A stretch of DNA of 64,000 nucleotides. It comes from Alcanivoracaceae bacterium (GTDB lineage: Bacteria > Pseudomonadota > Gammaproteobacteria > Pseudomonadales > Alcanivoracaceae). Below, piece by piece: positions 24,568-32,604 of this stretch (its first letter is position 1; each line of letters starts with the position of its first letter). Under the pieces are notes generated by a model. That model did not search any database and was not told where the DNA came from. It was given only the letters and a program-made list of their open reading frames with translations. A program made the position numbers and the translations under genes. The stretch covers positions 217,277 through 281,276 of the forward strand of contig PAJO01000028.1 in NCBI GenBank assembly GCA_002706085.1. The letters run 5' to 3'.

Positions 24568-25969
24568 TCGACGACCACCGCCCCGCGACCGGTGCGCCAA
24601 TCACTTCGGGAATCACCCCTGCAAACGCCGGCATGGTTTGTCCTGCCAGGGCGCCAATGTAGGTCGGGTCCGCAACCAGCCAGGCACTCCGCCCCACAGT
24701 CTGGCGGTCACCCTCACCGGGCATATCGACGGCAACGGCAACATGCCCTGGATAGAGCAGCCCCACTGCGTTGACCTTGAGCAGCAGGCGTAACGCCTGT
24801 ACCAGAAAGATCGATCGGTCTTCACAATCCGCCGCCGGATGGAACAGTAACTCGTCCGGCAGTTGATAGTACTCCCGACCAAACTGCTCCTGATCCGTTT
24901 CATAGGGCAGCCCGAACTGGACCAACCGCATCAGCGCATTCAGCTTGTCCAGCGGCCGGGTATAGCGTCCCTCCAGCCTCGCCCACGAAGCACGCAATGA
25001 TTGCGCCACGGGCTCACTCAGGGGGGCGGCAAAATAGAATGCCAGATCCACCGTCGGGTGCCCTTGATAATAGCGAACCAGCTCACGATCAAACTCGAGG
25101 GACAGCAGCTCATCGCCATGGCGCAACTGCCTTTCCTGTAGATCGGGAACGGTGACCGGGTGGCGATAGAACGCAAAGTCCACGGGCTGTGAATCGCTGA
25201 CCTGACCGTGGATCAATAATGACTCACCAGCCGAAATCACATCCGCCAGGTCGTAGTAGGCCAGCCCGTCAACCGGGTAGTAGGCCAACCCGTACACTGG
25301 CTGGGCGGTTCGGGCCAGTAACACCACTTTGCTCTGTCTATAGCCCAGGCGCACATCCCAACCCAGCTCAGACAACAAGAACCATTGCCGCACGGTTGCC
25401 TGCATCCCATCGGTACTGTGCCCGCTCTCACTGACGGCCTGCACCAATTTCCACAGCCCCCAGTCCCCTAACGCCAACCCCCGGCGCTGCTCACGCAACC
25501 AACGGACGGTGTCCTGATACCGGGTGGCAGTCAATCGTTCGTAGCCACGCACTAATCCTTTAGGGGAGTCGTAGTCAGAAACCGTTGCCCATTCCCATTC
25601 AGGAGCAAGAAGAGAGTGACCAAGAAACACCAGCGCCTTTCCTTGCTGCGGCAATAACGGCACAGGATCTGTGAGCACCTCTGGCATGTCGTCCGCGAGA
25701 GGCACCGCCAGAGGCTTCTGCCCACCGTCTTTCACCGGAGGGCTAAACGGTTTGGGCAACGGGTCGCGCACCTGTCCCGGTTCGGCCGTAACGGCCGTCC
25801 AGTCTTCGGAAAGCATGTTGCGAAACAGCTGTTGCCGTCGCGTCATTTGATCCTGAAAGGCCCGCTGTTGGGCAGCTTTCCATTGCGAAAAACTGTCGCC
25901 CCCAGCGCTTGATGCCACACTGGCATCGATCAGGCCCACAAGCAGTAACATCCCCAACCATGCTTTCAC
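24542..25969 (-). CDS. Exported transglutaminase-fold protein, last gene of the caspase operon
   Basis: The 475-residue product has a signal peptide (residues 1-20, cleaved near VAS-S). After a coiled region and an unusual beta-rich middle (about 110-310), the C-terminal part holds a transglutaminase-like catalytic site: Cys382 in AADCEDRSIF, His409 in YPGHVAVAV and Asp434 in LVADPTYIGA. The triad is intact, so it may be a periplasmic cysteine protease, amidase or cross-linking enzyme. Its start overlaps the preceding gene by four bases (ATGA). The family as a whole is not one I recognise. Confidence 0.85.
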   Translation of the reverse strand: MKAWLGMLLLVGLIDASVASSAGGDSFSQWKAAQQRAFQDQMTRRQQLFRNMLSEDWTAVTAEPGQVRDPLPKPFSPPVKDGGQKPLAVPLADDMPEVLTDPVPLLPQQGKALVFLGHSLLAPEWEWATVSDYDSPKGLVRGYERLTATRYQDTVRWLREQRRGLALGDWGLWKLVQAVSESGHSTDGMQATVRQWFLLSELGWDVRLGYRQSKVVLLARTAQPVYGLAYYPVDGLAYYDLADVISAGESLLIHGQVSDSQPVDFAFYRHPVTVPDLQERQLRHGDELLSLEFDRELVRYYQGHPTVDLAFYFAAPLSEPVAQSLRASWARLEGRYTRPLDKLNALMRLVQFGLPYETDQEQFGREYYQLPDELLFHPAADCEDRSIFLVQALRLLLKVNAVGLLYPGHVAVAVDMPGEGDRQTVGRSAWLVADPTYIGALAGQTMPAFAGVIPEVIGAPVAGRWSSITSGGAGG

Positions 25970-27105
25970 CGTACCGCCCCCATCTTTGGCAAGGTTGTTA
26001 CCATCGTGGACGCCACCCTGGGGTTAACCTGCTTCAACAGCGCCAGCAGAATGGGCAACTGGTAACTGTCTTCCCCTTCGACCAGCCCCTGCCCCAAACG
26101 CAATTGATGTAGGGTTGAAGGAGGAAGCGGCTCGTCCGATAGCACCGCCAGATAGAGATCCCGCGTCGCTTTGCCTGTTTCGGCCAGAGCCGCTTCAAAG
26201 GTCAGCTCCTCCTGCGGAACGACCTCTGCCTTGTTTGCCGTCACCAGCCCATTGGCAGACAAGACCGACACCCGGCCGTCCGCATAAAGATTGAACAGGG
26301 ACAGATAACCGCTTTGGGTACTGTCTACCCGCAGTGCAAAGGCATCCCCTTCCAGCAGCTGGTCGACACTGGCACTGGCCCCGGTCTTTTTGATCAGCGA
26401 CAACAGCAGTGTCTGGCTGCCGGTAAAATGAATCGCCTGAAGAATATCCTGCGGGGCAAGACGAACCTGGTGTTCTCCGGCAGACAGATACCAGCCGCCA
26501 TGCAACCGTTTGAGGGCGACCCACACCGTCATGGCGTCTTCTTCGCCCTTGCCTGTCAGCCCCGCCCGCAATTCATTCACCAACTGCGATTCCAGCAAGT
26601 ACGGGTTTCCGTCCAGCACCACCGGCTGGCCGTGAAACGTCTCATTCAGGGTGGCGATCAATCGCTGCACCGCACTCCGGCTATCGAACTCGAATACTGC
26701 GTGCCACCGATCGCCCTTCACTGAATGGTGCGAGCAAACCTGCACAGCACTGTCGATGCGCAAGGTGGTTTCCAGTGTGGCGGTCGACAGAAAAGACGCG
26801 CTGGCGTCCTCACCCGCCATGTGCGTGCTGGACACACTCCGGCCGGTCACCCGAACCTGAATACGCTCGGCAATATCGCGCAGCGCCTCGACCTTGGCTT
26901 GCTGAAAATTCTCCCCTTCTCCATAGCCCCGGATCCTGAACGCCGCTTCGGTCGTGCCACTCAATGCGTTCAGCTTGCCGGCACAGGGGTCCACTTCCCG
27001 CACAGGCGTCGATTGGCCAAACCAGGCCACGGCCTGGCCGCTGGTCAATAACAGGGCCGTAAACACCATCATTGTGACCATTGAGGATAACGAGAACGGC
27101 TTCAT
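25966..27105 (-). CDS. Exported DUF4384-domain protein with LPP20/CsgG-like N-terminus
   Basis: A signal peptide ends near AVA-W. Residues about 50-150 carry the pattern FRIRGYGEGENFQQAKVEAL with DIAERIQVRV, as in LPP20/FlgT-type envelope proteins. Residues about 235-340 match DUF4384: GDAFALRVDSTQSGYLSLFN followed by ADGRVSVLSAN. DUF4384 is commonly attached to or encoded beside bacterial caspase-like proteases. Four-base overlaps connect it to the caspase gene before and the transglutaminase gene after it. A role as an accessory or substrate-presenting subunit is inference. Confidence 0.85.
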   Translation of the reverse strand: MKPFSLSSMVTMMVFTALLLTSGQAVAWFGQSTPVREVDPCAGKLNALSGTTEAAFRIRGYGEGENFQQAKVEALRDIAERIQVRVTGRSVSSTHMAGEDASASFLSTATLETTLRIDSAVQVCSHHSVKGDRWHAVFEFDSRSAVQRLIATLNETFHGQPVVLDGNPYLLESQLVNELRAGLTGKGEEDAMTVWVALKRLHGGWYLSAGEHQVRLAPQDILQAIHFTGSQTLLLSLIKKTGASASVDQLLEGDAFALRVDSTQSGYLSLFNLYADGRVSVLSANGLVTANKAEVVPQEELTFEAALAETGKATRDLYLAVLSDEPLPPSTLHQLRLGQGLVEGEDSYQLPILLALLKQVNPRVASTMVTTLPKMGAVR

Positions 27106-29090
27106 GGCTGTTCCCCCGAATAGACCGCCAGCAGTCTGTCCTTGTTGCCCACCAGTTGCGGTGTCTGGTCGCTGGGCTTACGGGTTTCGAGAATATGATC
27201 TGCCACATTCCAACCCAGATACTGGTGCAGCTCTCCACTGGTGATACGGTTATCGCCATCATCATCGGCAGCACCACGAAGGCCTTTCAGAAAGAAGTAA
27301 GTGAACAGACTGTGGCGCCCTTCGTTGAACCAATAGCTGACCTGATTGGGCGAGGTACTGGTAAAGATGGACGCCTCGCTCATGCTGGCCGGGGTGATGC
27401 TTCCGGCACTGCGGAGCAAGGCCGGGCTGATATCCTTCTGCAGCAAACCGTCGTTACTGGCGCCGGAAAAGCAGGCATCAAGTACCACCGTGACATTATT
27501 ACTGGGCAGGGCCGCAAGGCTGTCGTAAAAGTCCTCCAGGGCATAGCCTTCATACGGGAGATCGCGCAAGGTGGTATCCACCGGCACCAGGTAGGCCTTG
27601 CCATCCTCGTCCAGTGAGGGCGCCCCATGCCCGGAATAATAGACAAACACCGGTGGGTTCTCCCTGCGCTGGGCGTTTAGCTCAACCCTGCGATACAGCA
27701 AACCATCACGGAAGCCGCGTTCGCGGGTACCAAACAGGCGACGAAAATCCCGGGTAGTCATGTCTTGCTGGAGCTTCACCCCCTCTTCGGGGTAACCCAT
27801 TGCCTGCACAACATGGTCCGATATCACTCGGGCATCCTGATGAGCAAACCGCACCGCATCGAGATGACGGTAACGCCCATTGCCAATTACCACCCCCACC
27901 GCCAGGGATTCGCTACGCAGCCCTTGAGGTATCGCAAGACTGACATTTTCAATCTCACTGGCGCCCAAGGGTGGGGAGTTGGCCAGCAGCTCACCACCAG
28001 GTGAATACGCACCAGCGGGTACCATCAGCGCCAGTGATGTATCCTGTTCCGACGTCGCTTGTGCCTCACGCACCGTCAACCCGATCTCGAGCCCATCACC
28101 GGGGGCTCGACTGGTGTAAAGGCCAAATTCGACCGGCAGGCTCTCACCAGGGGAAATCACCGCGATACGACGATGACGGTCAGCGTCATCGCGCAGGATG
28201 GCATCACTTTGCAGGTTCAGTGTCAGGTCCACGTCTCGGGCAGCACCTCTCCCTGCATTCACCAGCTCGTAGCCGATAATCAGCAGGTTACCTTCACCAC
28301 GGCGAATGGATGGCGAGCGAACCAGAATCCGGGCGGGTTGATAGGCACGGGCAACAGACTCCAGAACCGATTCGGGTGCCTCAAAGCCATCACTGTCTTT
28401 TGCCGTCAGACGAAGCGACAGGGTGCCACTCGAGAGACGTTTTCCCGCCTGGTACGCAATGGCTCGCACCACACTGTCGCCAGCACCGACAGTGCCCAGC
28501 GGGATCTGCGATGGCAGCGACAAATCGCTATCACTGCGGCGAATTGTCAGCACCACATTATCTGCTGCAGAGCCCCCGTGATTAGTCAGCGTCACCAGCA
28601 GTTTTCCGTTTTCGCCACCGTCAACAATGCGATCATTTCCTGCGTCCAGCAGCTCGACCGCTACCCGCAGAGCAGGCGGGTTGATGAACTTGTCCCGCTT
28701 CAGCTGTTGCGAGCGGGCGGCGATTTGTGCCGCTTCCTGCTTGGCCAGCAAGGCGTTCATTCTTTGTGCCGGGAAATACGGTTCTGATCGTGAGGCACTT
28801 TCGATTTTTCTGCGCGCCATCCCCCTGGGTGTCTCATACCACTCATAACTGACTTCACCGGGAAACGTGATTCGGCCATCCCCGTCACGCTCGACGATGG
28901 CCTTGCGATACCACTCAATGGCTTCCTCAAAGGCCCCGCGTGACTCAGCCTGATAGCCACGTTGATAAAAACCCAACGCCTCGGATGCCCCAGACCAACC
29001 AGACTGGGCAAACAACACCAACAGAAAGCCAATCAGGTATCGGTACACGGCCACGCGGCCCTGCAGGCCAGCCCCCATCGCGATAATCAT
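27102..29090 (-). CDS. Exported caspase-family (C14) protease with TPR-like start and EF-hand
   Basis: The 662-residue product has an N-terminal hydrophobic export signal (about 15-35) and a TPR-like helical pair (EALGFYQRGYQAESRGAFEE). Two Ig-like domains of CARDB type follow (about 140-245 and 250-360). The C-terminal caspase p20-like domain (about 395-605) has catalytic His488 in YYSGHGAP and Cys540 in LDACFSG; the dyad is intact. Residues 609-620 form a canonical EF-hand loop (D609, D611, D613, I616, E620). A degenerate DGDG loop lies near 69-78. Calcium activation, as in many metacaspases, is plausible. The start overlaps the barrel gene stop by one base. Confidence 0.93.
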   Translation of the reverse strand: MIIAMGAGLQGRVAVYRYLIGFLLVLFAQSGWSGASEALGFYQRGYQAESRGAFEEAIEWYRKAIVERDGDGRITFPGEVSYEWYETPRGMARRKIESASRSEPYFPAQRMNALLAKQEAAQIAARSQQLKRDKFINPPALRVAVELLDAGNDRIVDGGENGKLLVTLTNHGGSAADNVVLTIRRSDSDLSLPSQIPLGTVGAGDSVVRAIAYQAGKRLSSGTLSLRLTAKDSDGFEAPESVLESVARAYQPARILVRSPSIRRGEGNLLIIGYELVNAGRGAARDVDLTLNLQSDAILRDDADRHRRIAVISPGESLPVEFGLYTSRAPGDGLEIGLTVREAQATSEQDTSLALMVPAGAYSPGGELLANSPPLGASEIENVSLAIPQGLRSESLAVGVVIGNGRYRHLDAVRFAHQDARVISDHVVQAMGYPEEGVKLQQDMTTRDFRRLFGTRERGFRDGLLYRRVELNAQRRENPPVFVYYSGHGAPSLDEDGKAYLVPVDTTLRDLPYEGYALEDFYDSLAALPSNNVTVVLDACFSGASNDGLLQKDISPALLRSAGSITPASMSEASIFTSTSPNQVSYWFNEGRHSLFTYFFLKGLRGAADDDGDNRITSGELHQYLGWNVADHILETRKPSDQTPQLVGNKDRLLAVYSGEQP

Positions 29091-30229
29091 CAGAAGGCTC
29101 GGGAAATCGACAGGCTATGTAACGTCTCATCCTGATCCTGAACCGCTGCATAGTCCGATTTCAGGATAGTCCGTTGCTCCATGGCGTAATCCACAATCCA
29201 GTCCCCCAGATACACGCCCAGCCCTGCTGTCACCGCCTCTACGCCCGAGGAATAAGGACGAAAACGGTCATTGCTACCGTCAAGCAGGGGCGCCGCATCC
29301 CCTTCCGCTTCAGAGTCATACCCCCCGGCACGAATAAAGAAAGATTGGTTGGACGGTGTGATGAACTGGAACTCCGCACCGTAGGCAATGCGCTCATGAT
29401 CCACCGCAATGCGGTTGTCGGAGCGTTCGATGCCGTTCTGTCCCAGATACAACACCTTGCTGTAGGCGATATCATCAAACTGCACTGAACCGGTCGCCGA
29501 CATCCCCCACCCCGCACCGAGATCAAACGGCCGCTTCACCGCCAATCCCAGACTCAGGACTTGCGGACGGTTGGGCAGATCCTCGAACTCTCCCAGCAAC
29601 GCGTCCACATCCGTACCCGATCGCCAGGTTGCCCCGGCACGCAACTCGGTCTTTCCCGCCGCATCCATTTTCCACTTTCCCAGCACCCCAAGGGTGTAGC
29701 CAAAACCGGTTTCATCGTTTTCATCACAGCTTTCGCAATCGGAATCCGTGCTCTGACTAATCATGTCGATACTGCCACCTACTGCCACATGATCATTCAG
29801 ATCCACGCCGAAACCGAACTTCAGCTCACTGTATTCGGTGCGGATACGGGTAATATCGCCCTTGTCATCCTTCCCGTAGGAATGAAAGTCATAGGGACGA
29901 AAATAAGCCATACCGAATCCCTTGCCACTGAAACCGAGATACTTCAACTCGCTTTCCGTGTCATAGAGGGCAATGTCTGATCCGCTCGCTGATCCCACAT
30001 CTTCGCTGCCAACCACAACGGTGCCGTAGTCCAGAGTGACATCCATGCCCGAGAGAAATCCCAGCCCCCCCGGGTTGTACCAGACCGTACTGCTGTCTTC
30101 GGCCACCGCGGTGAATGCCCCGCCCATTGCCATGGCCCGGGCCCCCGGCGCGGTATAGAACTCCTCCATTGCCAGCCCCTGCTGCGCGAGCAATAACGTC
30201 CCCAAGGTAGTCAATGCCATCCTGTACAT
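29090..30229 (-). CDS. FadL/OmpP1-like outer-membrane barrel protein
   Basis: The 379-residue product has a short signal peptide (to about LAM-EE) and then GARAMAMGGAFTAVAEDSST with WYNPGGLGFL, the N-terminal hatch signature of FadL/OmpP1 and related barrels. Alternating strands run to a C-terminal Phe (ISRAF), as expected for BAM-dependent insertion. It is second in the caspase operon, coupled to the caspase start by TGATG. FadL-type proteins transport hydrophobic molecules, but this one may also act as a surface assembly or secretion partner. Confidence 0.88.
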   Translation of the reverse strand: MYRMALTTLGTLLLAQQGLAMEEFYTAPGARAMAMGGAFTAVAEDSSTVWYNPGGLGFLSGMDVTLDYGTVVVGSEDVGSASGSDIALYDTESELKYLGFSGKGFGMAYFRPYDFHSYGKDDKGDITRIRTEYSELKFGFGVDLNDHVAVGGSIDMISQSTDSDCESCDENDETGFGYTLGVLGKWKMDAAGKTELRAGATWRSGTDVDALLGEFEDLPNRPQVLSLGLAVKRPFDLGAGWGMSATGSVQFDDIAYSKVLYLGQNGIERSDNRIAVDHERIAYGAEFQFITPSNQSFFIRAGGYDSEAEGDAAPLLDGSNDRFRPYSSGVEAVTAGLGVYLGDWIVDYAMEQRTILKSDYAAVQDQDETLHSLSISRAF

Positions 30230-30283
30230 GCTGCACCTGCCTTCTCTCAGTGGATGATCCCGTTGGTTTTTACGTTCTCGTGG

Positions 30284-30874
30284 TCAGAGGCTCTCGCCAT
30301 CCCGGTTACGGGCGGCATCCAGACGTTGGCGAGCCTGAGAAGACAGAAATTGCTGATAGAGGACATCCTCATCACGTGCATCCAGTGTTGCCCCCTGCGC
30401 AGACACAAGACTGTCAAACAGAGCTCTGCTGCGATCGCCATTCAGAACCCACATGGTGCACAGCTGGGTGTCACCTTCGATCTTGCCGAAGGCCACTGCA
30501 TCAAGGATGGCGCCATCCAGGCTTTGTTCGGTCAACTGCTCAGAAACCGCTGTGAAATCGGAGCCCTCAGCGGCACGGCCGCTGCCCGTACCAGTACGGT
30601 TCGCCATGGTTTCAACCAGGCTATCCACCGCAACGGAAATCTGCTGGGCCAGCTCCAACCGTGCGTTGGCAGAGGAAGCCTGCTTGCTGATATTCATGTT
30701 GCCGTTGAATGCCGTGCAGTCTGTGCCGACAAACTGTGCGTCATTTGGCGGGTTCAATACCCAGTCAGGTAGCGTGATGTCATCAGGAACCGGTGTGACA
30801 TCAACGTTCTTGTTGGCACAGCCTGTCACCAACACGGCGCAAAACAGGGCAGAGAGAGAGAATGGGGTCTTCAT
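30284..30874 (-). CDS. LPP20-like lipoprotein, first gene of the caspase operon
   Basis: The ATG at 30874 has TTGGAG upstream and yields a lipoprotein signal with lipobox VTGC. The 196-residue product contains PDWVLNPPNDAQFVGTDC and a helix of the type SSANARLELAQQISVAVDSL, as in LPP20-family lipoproteins. It precedes the barrel gene by 54 bases on the same strand. The DUF4384 protein in the operon has a similar helix, suggesting the two share a fold or ancestry. Confidence 0.88.
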   Translation of the reverse strand: MKTPFSLSALFCAVLVTGCANKNVDVTPVPDDITLPDWVLNPPNDAQFVGTDCTAFNGNMNISKQASSANARLELAQQISVAVDSLVETMANRTGTGSGRAAEGSDFTAVSEQLTEQSLDGAILDAVAFGKIEGDTQLCTMWVLNGDRSRALFDSLVSAQGATLDARDEDVLYQQFLSSQARQRLDAARNRDGESL

Positions 30875-31050
30875 GATCGCTCCAACAGAAACCTGGTCGG
30901 TGACCGTCACCTGACCTCGTGTTTCAGTAAGAGGGACCGAACACCGGTTCTGAACACGCAATCGCGAAAAACAGTTAGCCGGTATTGGTATGAAGATTGA
31001 AGCGACCCCGGCCGGGACATGGTGAATGAGCAAAACAAAAGCCCACAAAA

Positions 31051-31074
31051 AAACCCGCCGAAGCGGGTTTTTTG
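31051..31074 (-). terminator. Rho-independent terminator of the ctaC-ctaE operon
   Basis: AAACCCGC and GCGGGTTT pair around CGAA, with A and T runs on both sides, so it could work in both directions. It lies 24 bases past the subunit III stop on the minus strand and insulates the caspase operon. Confidence 0.92.
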
Positions 31075-31097
31075 CGTGAAGCCTGTCGTACTGGAAA

Positions 31098-31976
31098 TTA
31101 CAACCAGTAGACCGTCACGAACAGGAACAGCCATACCACGTCCACAAAGTGCCAGTACCAGGCACCCGCTTCCCAGGCAAAGCAATTATCTTCACTGAAA
31201 TGCCCCTTGAGTACGCGGATCAGGGTGATGAACAGGAAGATGGTGCCAATGGTCACGTGGGCACCGTGGAAACCGGTCAGCAGGAAGAACAGGCTGCCGT
31301 AGATACCAGCGTCCAGAGTCAGACCCATGTCATAGGCGTGAACGTATTCCAGCGCCTGCAGGCCCAGGAAGATCACCCCCAGGACAACCGTGGCCGCCTG
31401 GAACAGAATCAGGGTACCGCGCTTGCCTTCCAGCAGAGCATGGTGGGCGATGGTCAGGGTGACAGAGGACACTAACAGGATCGCCGTATTGATGGCGGGC
31501 AGGCCCCAGGCACCCATCGGGGTGGTGGTAGTGCCGTCCGGGGTTTCCGTCAGCGGCCACATGGCCTGGAAGTTCGGCCACAGCAGTTCGTGGGTCATGG
31601 CACCGGAACCTTCACCGGACAACCACGGGATGATCAGCCAACGGGTGTAGAACATGGCGCCAAAGAAGGCGGCAAAGAACATCACCTCGGAGAAGATGAA
31701 CCACAGCATGCCCTGACGGTAGGAACCGCCCAGCTGATTGCTGTGCAGACCACCAACAGATTCCTTGATGGTATCGCGCCACCACAGAGCCAGAACCACC
31801 AGCAGCCAGGCCAGGCCCAGGAAGAACAGCGGCTTGCCACTAAAGCTCGGCGCCATATCTGCCATGGTGCTTTGCTGGATGAAATGTGCGCCGCCCACCG
31901 CGGTCATGCACAGACCGATGGACGCAGTCAGCGGCCAGGGGCTGCTTTCCGGTACGTAATACTTGTCAGTAGCCAT
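31098..31976 (-). CDS. ctaE: Cytochrome c oxidase subunit III
   Basis: ATG at 31976 with GAGGAG upstream gives 292 residues with seven predicted membrane helices. The family signature FHGAHVTIGTIFL and the C-terminal AWYWHFVDVVWLFLF are clear. It is the last gene of the minus-strand oxidase operon ctaC-ctaD-ctaG-ctaE, and a strong terminator follows. Subunit III stabilises the catalytic core and is part of the aa3-type oxidase in the inner membrane. Confidence 0.97.
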   Translation of the reverse strand: MATDKYYVPESSPWPLTASIGLCMTAVGGAHFIQQSTMADMAPSFSGKPLFFLGLAWLLVVLALWWRDTIKESVGGLHSNQLGGSYRQGMLWFIFSEVMFFAAFFGAMFYTRWLIIPWLSGEGSGAMTHELLWPNFQAMWPLTETPDGTTTTPMGAWGLPAINTAILLVSSVTLTIAHHALLEGKRGTLILFQAATVVLGVIFLGLQALEYVHAYDMGLTLDAGIYGSLFFLLTGFHGAHVTIGTIFLFITLIRVLKGHFSEDNCFAWEAGAWYWHFVDVVWLFLFVTVYWL

Positions 31977-32004
31977 CAAAATTCTCCTCTACAACCGGCT
32001 GTTA

Positions 32005-32583
32005 TCAGTTCACAGCCACGCTGTTGTTTTTACCGGCGACCCGCTCTGTCACATCGAAGATCGTGTACGACAGAGTGAATTGATTGATGTGACGCGGAAT
32101 TTCAGGGTCCAGATAGAAGATCATCGGCATGTCCTTGCGCTCGCCTGCCGCCAGAGTCTGCTGATCGAAGCAGAAGCACTGTGTCTTGTGCAGGTACCGC
32201 GCGGCTTCCCCCGGGGTTACCGACGGGATGCTCTGGGTCACCATGTCCGAGCCTGTGGGGTTAGTGGCGTAAAAATGCACCAGGGTGATTTCACCCGGGT
32301 GGACTTTTACCCGTTTGGTCTCAGAGGTGAATTCACCGCTGATGCCATCCCCTCTCTGGGTAATGAACTCCACTGTCACGGTACGATCAGCTACCACCTT
32401 TTCCGGGGCTTGCGTAGCTGCCGTACTGGATGTCTTTCCGTTCAGTCCGGTGATGTCACAGATCACGTTATAAAAAGGCACCATGAGAAAGGCAAAGCCA
32501 AACATGGCCACCGCCCAGATCACCAGCTTTTTCAGCGTACGCTTGTTGCGTTCTTCCACGCTGAGAGGCTGATTGTCGCTCAT
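32005..32583 (-). CDS. ctaG: Cytochrome c oxidase assembly protein CtaG (Cox11)
   Basis: The 192-residue product has one N-terminal transmembrane helix (about 20-42, with VPFYNVICDITGLNGKT) and a periplasmic Cox11 domain with the copper-binding CFCF motif (KTQCFCFDQQTL). Cox11 delivers copper to the CuB site of subunit I. It lies between ctaD and ctaE, 21 bases from ctaD, as in Pseudomonas. Confidence 0.97.
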   Translation of the reverse strand: MSDNQPLSVEERNKRTLKKLVIWAVAMFGFAFLMVPFYNVICDITGLNGKTSSTAATQAPEKVVADRTVTVEFITQRGDGISGEFTSETKRVKVHPGEITLVHFYATNPTGSDMVTQSIPSVTPGEAARYLHKTQCFCFDQQTLAAGERKDMPMIFYLDPEIPRHINQFTLSYTIFDVTERVAGKNNSVAVN

Positions 32584-32604
32584 AGTGCCCTCGTTCCGTG
32601 TCCG

